A stretch of DNA of 64,000 bases from Lytechinus pictus (lineage: Eukaryota; Echinodermata; Echinoidea; Temnopleuroida; Toxopneustidae): NCBI RefSeq assembly GCF_037042905.1, contig NC_087249.1, positions 11,528,001 to 11,592,000 on the forward strand. Direction: 5' to 3'. This document shows positions 22,995-33,100 of this stretch, piece by piece. Under the pieces are notes generated by a model, which worked only from the letters and a program-made list of their open reading frames with translations, made no database searches and had not been told where the DNA came from. The translations under genes and the position numbers were made by a program. Positions within the stretch are counted from its first letter, which is position 1; every line of letters starts with the position of its first letter.

Positions 22995-23815
22995 CTGTAC
23001 AAGCTGTTATTTTCGCGTACAGAATTTTTCGCGAATCGCGGGGGTCCCGACATTTTCGCGGGTTGTTAAATTCGCGATTGGAAGATGTACAAAACATTTC
23101 CACAGCATTTCTAAGAAGCAAAATTAGTGCAAATTACGTGCAAATTTGCAATCCTCAATGCCTCCAGGCTGATGTGTCTTTTGTACATAAATATGTCCCT
23201 GTAAAAACAGTTACAAACTGTGGAAAAAGGTGGCTTGAATTTCACTTTTTTTACCTTTAGATCTGAAAATTCATCATGCCACAATTAGATCTGTAATCTA
23301 CAGGGTTAACCAATCTTTGGAATTTGTTCGATTCATTTTTCAAAAAGTTGGTAAAAATGCAAAAATGTGGAATTTTGTGAACAGAATCTTCACCTTTAAA
23401 AGATCTGGTCATGTGACTTATGAATATTAATGAGTATGCAAATAGCTGCCAATACGTGTGTATAGAGTCAATCAGATGAAAATAAAATCAAATTATTTCA
23501 TGAAAAATACATTTTGATATTACAGAGAGTATATAAATATTGATAAAATAATATTAGAAAATAGTTTAGGCTCTGATTTTGTTTGAGAAATCAAAAAAAG
23601 TGAAATTCTAGCTAACTTTTTGAATCACTAACTGTACTTTCTAAGCCTTATTTTTTGTACATATACAGGTGCATATCACCATTACTCACTACACAGGATG
23701 TTTTCTACAGTAAAGCTTTGCTGTTGGGGACATTGGCACTGACTAAGAAATGTGTCAATATTTTTTCGCGAAATCCGCGAAAATAAAACCCCCGCGAAAA
23801 TAACAGCTTCTACAG
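22995..23815. mobile_element. Non-autonomous mariner-type element 2
   Basis: The ends read CTGTACAAGCTGTTATTTT and, inverted, CTGTAGAAGCTGTTATTTT, each followed by TCGCG words. Both are bounded by TA (22993-22994 and 23816-23817). The 821 bp interior has no transposase frame. Confidence 0.7.
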
Positions 23816-23817
23816 TA

Positions 23818-24835
23818 TTTTATACAAGCTTTTATTATATAATTATGCTGACGTAAAATTGAATTTGTACTCATACTTTGATTTGTATTTGATTTATATT
23901 TGTCATGGAAATGAAAATTAACTTCTTTAATCTCCATTTAGATATTTCTGATATGTGTTTTTAATATGGGCAGACAACATGATAACGCGTTTAATGAGAT
24001 GGCGCTGTTAATAATACCTTGATGAAAGAGCGCTGCAAAGCCAAATACTGGGAATAATGTACTTCTTCAAGTTTTCTTTCGCCTCTCTGTTAAGTTAAAT
24101 GGAGTTAATATATAAAGAACTGACGTACATGTGGGGGGAAGGAGGGGCATGTGTTCGACCCCGCCCCCATCAAAAAAAAAAAGAAAAAAAAAAAGAGGAA
24201 ACAAAAGCAAGGAAAAGAGATGGGGTATGATATTAAACATTGTCACAAAATTAGATTTTTGTATTAAATAGGTCAAAATTTATGCTCGGCTGGCAGGTTT
24301 TTGAGTTATTTTGCCCCATTAAGCAACTGAGAAGTTCATTTTTTAATGAAATGTGCTTGAAATGTGTAAGAGGCAAAGGCGTTAGGCCTATTGTATACCC
24401 CTCAGGGTTCCCAGCTTTTCAAGAAAACAAATTCCCTGATTTTTCCCTGAAGTTTAAAAATTCCCTGATAATCAATTAAACCCATTTCCAGTTTCACATG
24501 TTATCTAAGTTGTTGCAGTGAGTTACATGTATTACATAATGTAAAACAAATTAGTAAACACTCCAAAAACACCGGCCATTTTAGTCATTCAATGGATTTT
24601 GTTTTGATATGCAACAAAAATATAACAGTCTGACTGACTACCCTTGAGGCATTTTCCCCTGATTTGAGGTATTTTTGAAAATCAATTTCTCTGATTTTCC
24701 CCGACTGGAAAAAAGTAAAATAATTTTCCCTGATAGGCGGGGAATCACGATATCTGACTAACAATATACCATCTTCTTCTTCCTATTCAATTGAATTTCG
24801 AACAGCACCTGTAATATCGATTGTATATAATATGG

Positions 24836-24838
<3 letters not shown>
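23818..24838. other. Unassigned DNA with degenerate TTTCCCTGAT repeats
   Basis: Words close to TTCCCTGAT recur at 24430-24475 and 24655-24745. An A-rich run lies at 24172-24194. No supported gene. Confidence 0.4.

Positions 24839-24888
<50 letters not shown>
24839..24888. repeat. (TA)25 microsatellite
   Basis: Fifty bases of uninterrupted TA dinucleotides, with a shorter TATATA patch at 24961-24994. Confidence 0.9.
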
Positions 24889-24890
<2 letters not shown>

Positions 24891-25114
24891 CGTAAATAAT
24901 TCAAGCATTCAATGATAATTCAATAATTATTGTCAATAATAAGTCAATAATTAAGGCATCATATATATGTATATGTTTGTATATATATATATAGAAAATT
25001 CCTTTAGAAATTCATATTGTTATTATTATAATTAGATGGAGATATATATTTTATGGGATATCTTAGATTGATTTTTTTTAAGTGACAAGAATCTTGTGCA
25101 GTTTAGATATATTA

Positions 25115-25277
25115 CGGTAGTTAAAAAAAGTTTTAAGCAAATTGTGTAAGCCCATCACTCTTGGTTAAACTTTCAAATAAGTTGTTCAAACTTGTTTTCA
25201 GTAAACTTGACAATAGTTGGTGGAGTGATGGACTCAAATAACATTGCTTAAAATTTTAAAGTGTTATTACAGAGTAC
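25115..25277. mobile_element. MITE-C-like element
   Basis: A small inverted-end sequence with TTTTAAGCAAATTG and the mirrored CATTGCTTAAAATTTT, ending GTTATTACAG. It is weaker than copies 1 and 3. Confidence 0.4.
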
Positions 25278-25500
25278 CTTTACCTATTTTTTCTCTCATA
25301 CATAATCCCCCTCTTTCCTCTTATACATTTTCATCCTTCCTCAACTCCCATCTTGTCATCAATACTTGATCGGCAGATTTTTGTTTTAAATTATTTTTTC
25401 AAAGATCGGTATTCATTGTTCCTTCATCCCTTTATGCCTAGTTCTCTCTCTCATTCATATCATATATCAATCCTTTCTATTCAACAAAAATAACTTGGTA

Positions 25501-25724
25501 CACAGTAAAAACGCTGTTTAACATTTTATACAAAGTTTTTATGATATGAACCTTACAGTACTTGGTTAAGCAACCATGCTTAACTCATTGATAATTAGGC
25601 ATTGGTATTTAAACTTTGTTGTTTCAGATTTTATACACTTGTTTAAATTTTTTGAACTACTGCAAGGTTCATATAGTTAACAGCGTTGTATAAAAATGTC
25701 AAACTGCCTTTTTTTTCTGTGTAT
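25501..25724. mobile_element. MITE-C copy 3
   Basis: The left end CACAGTAAAAACGCTGTTTA is mirrored by TTAACAGCGTTGTATAAAA. An internal inverted pair (ATATGAACCTTACAGTA and TGCAAGGTTCATAT) extends the palindrome. Confidence 0.55.
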
Positions 25725-25829
25725 AACAAGATTTCATGAATCATGATATAAAAAGGCAATGTTCTTTATCCTATCCGTTTTGAAATAATAAGAATTTGAA
25801 TTGTGTTTCTCAAGACATGGCATGTTAAT

Positions 25830-26107
25830 ACTGCCGTACTTTGGCAAAAGGAAGCAAGTTACAAAAGTAACATTTATTGTAAATGAGCAATGTGTGTTCG
25901 AAATTTACATGGACGTCAATGCAATTTAACAGCATATTTTCTTCAATATCTTTCCATAAAACGGTCATTTCTTCCTCAAATTTTGCCTGAACGTGAAACA
26001 CTGATACAAAGGGTGTTTCAATTTCAAAACAACAATACATTTGGTGTTTCAAAATAATAACAAATTTGACTGATGTGCCACTTGCTTCCTTTTGCCAAAG
26101 TTGGGCA
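25830..26107. mobile_element. 278 bp TIR element
   Basis: Near-identical inverted ends of about 28 bp, with shared core ACTTTGGCAAAAGGAAGC. No coding content. It lies 11 bp from the next MITE. Confidence 0.65.
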
Positions 26108-26118
26108 GAAAAGACCCA

Positions 26119-26271
26119 TGGCTCTGTAACAAAAAGATTTAGCGATCAATAACTAAATGGAGTGACCAATTAAGATCAATGTTACATGCGCATTTAGTTC
26201 AAAATACTGACCAGGAGCCAATCACAAGTTTTCTTTCATATTCGCTAAGCTTTGTGTTACCGGGCCCTGAT
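26119..26271. mobile_element. ~150 bp palindromic MITE
   Basis: The left end GGCTCTGTAACAAAAAGATT is mirrored by GCTTTGTGTTACCGGGCCC. Both are followed by TTAGCGA. A compact hairpin-forming element. Confidence 0.6.
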
Positions 26272-27047
26272 GTACATAATATGCCAAGTCTTGTTTAGTT
26301 TAGACCAACTAAAATATTTGAAATATCCTTTTGAGGTTTCTATCATCAACGTTTTATAAAATCAATTGTAATTTTACAAACTTCTTTTGACATACCCACC
26401 TGCAAGGCAGCCTTCCTTTTCCCAAACACCTGTCTCATTTTTATTCTGACAAATATTTTAAAAGTGAAAATATGTATTTCTTTAAGTGATTTTATAATCT
26501 TTTAAATCTTTTGGGCAAACACAATGATACAAATACAAAAAAAAATTATTTACACACAAAATGTTATATATTAAAGCATGTTTTACAATCATTTAATTGA
26601 ATATACATCAATTCAAGCATTGTATTTCAATCTGGGGAAAATGTACATAAAACGTACATAAAAATAAATGGAAACATTTCATCTTTGGAACATGAAAAAA
26701 CTATCCACAAAGAAACAACAGATTTTATACATACCACATTGTAACTGCATTACAATTACATAACATTTTTATACAATTTGGGAAAATAAAACAAAATACA
26801 TAAGAGAGCACTCAGGGCACAGAGCAGCAACAAATCTGATTATTCTCCTGTTACTATAACAGGGAAAAGATGAGAAATAAAAATAAAAGAAATAATTAAA
26901 ATTCATATTACTGTATGCCATTTGTACCAAGTCAGCTGAAAAATAAGCTTTATGTATTGCTGTTATTCATCTAGAAAGGAATGAATGTACATTATGTTCT
27001 GGGGATTTATCAATTAATTTCTTATTTTTTTCTCCATTTGCGCACAG
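26272..27047. other. Unassigned AT-rich DNA
   Basis: No recognised repeat or gene. It precedes a possible plus-strand exon at 27048. Confidence 0.4.
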
Positions 27048-27109
27048 AGGTAATTGGAGCCACTGCAGAAAGTGAAACAGCCAATGTACTACAGCGACTG
27101 AATATTTTG
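27048..27109 (+). CDS. Possible internal exon, unrecognised protein
   Basis: A pyrimidine-rich acceptor (TTTTTTTCTCC, then GCGCACAG) precedes 27048, and a GTAATA donor follows 27109. The 62 bases leave 2 nt plus 20 codons and end in phase 0, encoding VIGATAESETANVLQRLNIL. This joins in frame to the candidate last exon at 27830. The peptide looks more protein-like than the surrounding translations, but I do not recognise the family and found no upstream exon. It is a hypothesis from splice signals and frame only. Confidence 0.3.
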
Positions 27110-27829
27110 GTAATATATTTTACAGTTTGGGAATTGTTAGATCATTTTCCTCTTGATACCCCATATAGTATGATTTGATAATCATTTCCCAAGCCATGCA
27201 TGTAACTATTATTAAGTTGAGAGTTGGAATTAAATATATATATAGGTAGTCAGAATCAGTTGACTAAAAAGGATTGCTGATTCTTGGGGGAAAAATATTC
27301 AGACTAGTTATTTTGAAGAATATCCTTCCTCTTAAAATCATATCATATAGGCCTATAGAAGGATGAAAAATAGAAGGCCTTTAACTGAAAGGACAGATAT
27401 TTTGAGATGTGATGGTTAATAACCACCTATCAGACAAACATATTGAGATGTGGTGATAGGCAATAGGTAGTTGAATCCACATTAGGTGTTATGGTTTTCA
27501 GAATCTAGGGCTTTACTGATTACATTTTCATTGGTACCATAAGCTCATAATGGCAAAGTATGTGATTTACGTCCTTTTGTCGGCCGACCTTCCACATTTC
27601 AATTGATACATTTGACAATCATTTCAATTCAAAATACAAGTATACTACAAGTCATTAGAAAATGGCAGTGAGTAGCTAAATACTGATCAATGTACAGAAT
27701 ATATATACACATTACGGGAAAGGTGTCTCCACATTCACAAAATCTGGATCACATCTTACAAAGAGTTCTGATTGATCTGATCAACCTCAACTATATGGGA
27801 ATCCATCATTGTCATAATTTCTCCTACAG

Positions 27830-27895
27830 GACATTTACACATCCTTTGGAACTGACGAAGAGGAAGTAGTACACAGAGTTGTCATGATAAAATAA
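27830..27895 (+). CDS. Possible 3'-terminal coding exon
   Basis: After the acceptor TTTCTCCTACAG, an open frame of 21 codons runs to TAA (27893-27895), encoding DIYTSFGTDEEEVVHRVVMI followed by K. It starts in phase 0, matching the end of the exon at 27048-27109 across a 720 bp intron. An AATAAA follows at 28035-28040. Together these suggest the end of a plus-strand gene whose earlier exons lie elsewhere. The two-exon joint is inference, and chance remains possible for so short a frame. Confidence 0.35.
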   Translation, partial: DIYTSFGTDEEEVVHRVVMIK

Positions 27896-29739
27896 CTAGA
27901 AAACATTTTGAGCAAACACTGGATTTTTGATGTTGGCGTTGCTGGCTTTCCATAGTTGTGGTTGATCGGATCATTTGTATCTCATTGTGAGATTGGGCCC
28001 ACGGATATTTCAATTCAGAATATTGACCTTTGAGAATAAAGTACATTCTCAATCAAATATAAAAAATCTAAAAACATGAAATTTTCAGTCATATTTCTTT
28101 ATAATTTCCACTCAAGTGGAAAAGGCTTTCTGGAAAGTATGTGAACAAAGTTCCATAATTTTATTGCAATTGACGACACATGGCTCTGATGGCCCTTGTT
28201 CACACAGACAACAAAATGCAGGATTTACAAAAAATGCTTGCAAGATGATTTACAATGGGTTGGACAAAACAGACACTGGCCAAAAAAATCATGATGTACA
28301 TATGGTATGGAATTCAGGACCATCATACTGTAGAGATGTGATTGATTCATAAAGCTGCTCGTAAAGTTACGCGTGGCTTTTACGCACGACTGGAACATGT
28401 TCTTCGGTGCCAAGTGATGTAGGGATATATAATTTAGCACAAGAAAGTGTCATTTGTAAAGTCATTTATGTATTATGCCCTTCGTGAAACACTCATCTGT
28501 GTCACAATAACAGTAGTATTCTGCAAACACATTTAAAATTCGAACTCTCAAACAGGAAAATGAGACAGAAGTAGAAAGAATACTGAGAATAAAAGTGACA
28601 ATATAGGTCAATTGTAAGAAAAGGGGAAACAGTTGGAGATGAAGAGAGAAAGACAAGGTAATAGACAGGGGTTGTGGAACTGGGAGGGGGGGCTGGGTGG
28701 GCTTCAGCCCCCCTACTGTTTTGTCAAAAACCGTGTACAAAAAAACACACACATAAAAATGACCATCTGATTTTGAAATTCTACATGATCAGCCCCCCCC
28801 CCCACTTTCAAAACCGAGGCGCCTGACAAAAATATATTAATTTTTTTTCTTATGTCAATAAAAAAGGAATTTCAAATAATGTATTAACATTGGAATAAAC
28901 TTCAGGAATAATTCAAAATTTTCCTACTTCAAGGCAACTTGTCAAAGTCTGGACTGCGTCTTTTGGCAGGAATCCCGCTATGAAGGCCTTATGCATCTTT
29001 TCATAGCACATTTCCTATTATTTTGTCTATGATGTAATGTGAGAATAGGTAATGAAAAGTTGCTCGTGGGGTTCCTGTTTGAAAGACCTGGCTTTGACTT
29101 ATGTGCCTGACCTATTGAGCACTGTGCTCTAAATATCTTTTGACCGGGGTCTATGGATTACAGTATGTGTTTATTGTCTAATTGTAATTTGTGTTCAAAG
29201 ACTTAAAATACAAATGAGTTGTAATATTGACAATTGGGTTGCTTTCATTTTCAAATTATTTTGCACACTATAAAGTCTAACTGCAATCAGATTCTTTATC
29301 TAATATTAAAGTATTAATACATGTATGAATAAATTACTTTATAATCCAAGTTGTGATTAGTTATGTAATATTTTTTTTTTTACAGCAAAACTTATTCTCA
29401 ATGTAGTGACATCACAGAAAACTTTTGATTGGCTATGAATAGGTGATACATTTGTAAAAGAGAGAATGATCGCAATTATTTTAACCCATATACATTGCAC
29501 TTATCAGAGATATCATGAAACATTTCCAAATATTGAATAAAAAAAGAAAAATAAAGAACAATAATTTGTTACTTACACACTTCATGTCAATAGGTTTGGA
29601 ATATTGCCATCACCAATTTACCTACTTTTGAATGGGAAAAATCGAGAGTGACCATGTATAGTATAGACAATTTGACAGGACTTTGATTTATGTTGAAATG
29701 ATTTAGGGGACACTGTTATGATAAGTACGCATGTAGGCG
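27896..29739. other. Mostly unassigned DNA between the two gene candidates
   Basis: It may hold the 3'-UTR of the plus-strand candidate and the distal 3' flank of the minus-strand zinc-finger gene. A fragment at 28346-28400 (AAAGCTGCTCGTAAAG, then CACGACTGG) looks like one arm of a small MITE. A C-run lies at 28791-28804. No further coding region is supported. Confidence 0.4.
28035..28040 (+). terminator. Candidate poly(A) signal
   Basis: AATAAA 140 bp after the stop of the candidate terminal exon. Confidence 0.3.
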
Positions 29740-29905
29740 ACAACGATGATGATGATGTTGTTGATTATGGTGATATTTATGAGAGTGATAACAATATTAA
29801 AGTTCAAGATGATGACAATGGTGATAATAATGAAATGATGGTGATAACGAAGATGATGATGGTGATGACAATAATGATAAGGATGGTGATGATGATGGCA
29901 CGTTT
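29740..29905 (+). repeat. Degenerate (GAT)n microsatellite
   Basis: GATGATGATG-type words with interruptions. The Asp/Met-rich open frames here are artefacts of it. Confidence 0.75.
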
Positions 29906-30109
29906 CCCTTCAGCAAGAAATTGATCCACATTGTGCTGAGCTCTACCCAGGTAAGGTGAATAGGAACCTGGATTGAACAATTGGAACTATGAATAAGACC
30001 TCTTTTGCAAAGAATGAAGGGAAGCTTTTTATAAATATATTTGGGCACAAATCCCCGTCACAGCTCCTGTCCATTTATCTTCCCTTTTCAATTATTGGTT
30101 CAAGTTACC

Positions 30110-30115
30110 TTTATT
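30110..30115 (-). terminator. Candidate poly(A) signal of the zinc-finger gene
   Basis: AATAAA on the minus strand, 25 nt after the stop codon. Another AATAAA overlaps the stop codon itself. Such a short 3'-UTR would be unusual, so the true site may lie further downstream. Confidence 0.3.
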
Positions 30116-30139
30116 CTGAATATCACACATATGATGGGT

Positions 30140-33100
30140 TTATTTTCTGTGCAGCCTCCTATGCCTGTCCAATGTGGACTGGTGACTGAAAATCATCTGA
30201 CAGTCTGGACACTCTACCTCAATAACAACAGGAAATTGCACACCAAATTCATTCTTCTTCCACACCGTTGCTTTAGAGTTCCCATGTGAGATCCCCGTAT
30301 CTACAACCTTCTCAGTGCCTGTCGCATTCCCAGTGGCAGTTCTGGGCGTTGCAACTGCAGCTACAGGGATATCAGGTTTTCCAGTACTCTTGAGTACATT
30401 TTTATCAAGATTTTTCACATTAGCTGATGTGTCGTCTAAACTTACAACATCCACATATAGGTCTTCCTCCACTGAAAGTATCTTCTTGGCAACTGACTTG
30501 CTTTCAGGAATTTTAGAATGTTTCTTTTTTGAAGATTTCTTTTCTTTTAACTTGATAGTGTCCGAGTGTTTACTAGATGACTTGAATTGTTCGCTACCTA
30601 CGATCTCTCCCATTTTAAGTTTCTCAACACTTACAGTAAGAGCTTTCTTATGAGGGATGGTCACATGACCAATTTTGCGTTCTTCAAACGTATCTATGGA
30701 ATGAAATGACCTATCACACAGCTCACGTCTCAATGATTCCTGTTCATTATTTTTTGTCCGCTTTAATTTTTTCTGTTCAAGTTGTTGCAGTTTGGCTTGG
30801 ACACGGATCTTCTCTCGTTGTACATCCCTTTCCCTCCTCTTCTTTCTCTCAATCATTCTCTTTTTCTCCTTTTCTACATCTTCCTTGATCTTATTTTTCT
30901 TTTTCCTTTTCTTGTGTTTGGCAGTTTGAGGGTTAGGAGGTTTGTTGGGCGGATGTTTATAACCAACAGCAGGTAGGACACAATTAAGGTCGATTCCAAT
31001 CTCAGTCCTCATAACCATAGCCTCTTTTTTGGTGTAATCGTTGTGTACCTGCCAGGGCACCTTTTCCAAGACTACAGGTTCAATCACAAGGCCGGGTTTG
31101 GATTCTCCAGCAACCCGATTAGCTATTAACATAAGATGGTTGTCGCGGCAGCCTCTCGCATGGTTCCAAAGGTCATTCCTGGAAGGAAATTGCGCAGCAC
31201 AATAGACACAGTGATGTCCAGGGATGGTTTCACATTCTAGAGAAATAGTATCGACAGCTTCTAAACCCATGGTGTATTCAACCTTCAATGGTGAACCTGT
31301 AATGCTCTTATCCTGAAGCCCAGAGAAGTGGCCCTTCTCTTCGATATCAGTAATAACTTCAATGGATCCCTTGGTAGTATTCCCTGAACTGTCTTGGGAT
31401 GACGTTTGGGCAGGCTCTTGATGTGCGGGGGCATTTGATGACATTCCTTGAGAAGTGTCGATGTCCATCAAATTTGAAGATGTCTGAGAACCAGAACTAA
31501 TTGTGTTATCATCATCATCTAAAGATTTTCTAAGTAGCTGTCCAGCAGCTACATCAACCACAGAAAGGAATTCTGTATCATCAGCTCCTGATGCCTGCTC
31601 AGGTTCTGCTGAATTATTAACACTTTGATCTACAGACTCTGTGATGACCAGTACTTCTCTTAGGTTAGTGTGTTTCCCCTTGTTAACCTCTGGACAAGCA
31701 GATTTGGATTCCTCTGCCAAATAAGAGTCCTTCTTTACATCTGCTCCTGCTGATGGAGAAGATAAATCAGCCTCTAGGCATCCCGTTTCCTCAGCTATGC
31801 AGCATGCAGAATCAGAGATGTCCATCTCAGTGTTTTTGTTAGCCTTTAACAATGGTGAATTTGTCATGGGACAACCACCAGATGGCAAGTGGTCTGGTGT
31901 CATTGCTTCTCTGGAGGACAATTGCGAACAATCCCCTTCTGATGAGTGTTCCTGAATAATTTTATCTGATGAAGTGTCTCTTGTACCTCTTGCATCTGGA
32001 CCAAGAACTGCCTTGGTAGGTTCAGATACAGAGTTCACTATCTCACTTCTACAATTAATGAGTTGTTTCGATGCTGGTGAAGGATCAGCGATTAAGTCTC
32101 CATCATAGTTTGACATTTCCCCCTTATAACCCTGTCCTACAGATTTTGCAATATCACATTCACTACTTGATTCTGCAGGCAACTCTTCACCCCCTGATGA
32201 GGTCTCTGGGACGCAAGATGTAACAAAAGCGTTTTGTACAAGATTTATGTTAGTCTCTGCGACTGGTGATCTGTCCTTGTGGGATGACACAACTCGATTG
32301 GTAGCACGCATTGTGGAAATATCCTGTATACTTTCCGATTCCATGGACTTCTGTCTGTCGAAAGCCTCCTGGTTAATTTCCGTTTCTTTGGAATTCTCTC
32401 TGTCAAAAGTCCTCTGGCCAGCTTCTATTTCTTTGGAATTATCTCTGTCCAAAGCCTCCTGGTTAACCGTTTCTTTGGTCTTCCCTCTGTCCAAAGCCTC
32501 TTCTGTTTCTTTGGACTTCTCTCTGTCCAAAGCCTCCTGGTCAACTTCTTTTTCTTTGGACTTCTCTCTGTCCGAATCCTCCTGGTTAACTTCTGTTTCC
32601 TTGGACTCCCCTCTGTCAAAAGCCTTTTCTGTTTCTTTGGACTTTTCCATAAGCGAAACCTCCTGGTTGATTTCTGTTTCTTTGGACTTTTCTCTGTCCA
32701 AAGCCTCCCGTTTAACTTCTGTTTCTTTGGACTGCCCCCTGTCTGAAGCTTCCTGGTTAACTGCTGTTTCTTTGGACTTCTCTCTGTCCAAATCCTCCTG
32801 GTTAACTTCTGTTTCTTTGGACTTCTCTCTGTCCAAATCCTCCTGGTTAACTTCTGTTTCCTTGGACTTCCCTCTGTTCAAAGCCTCCTGGTCAACGTCT
32901 ATTTCTTTGAATTTCTCTCCGTCCAAAGCCTCTTGGTTAACTTCTGTTTCTTTGAACTTCTCTCGGTTGAAGCAATCCTGTTTAAATTTTGTTTCATTGG
33001 ACTTCTCTCTGTCCAAATCCTCCTGATCTACTTCTGTATCATTGGAATTCTCTCTGTCCAAAGTCTCCTGGTCAACTTCTGTTTCATTGGACTTCTTTCT

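Noticed and set aside
32247..33026. 259-codon plus-strand open frame
   Set aside because: It is the antisense of the charged tandem repeat in the zinc-finger exon, so regular repeat length keeps the opposite frame open. The sense frame has finger motifs and splice signals.
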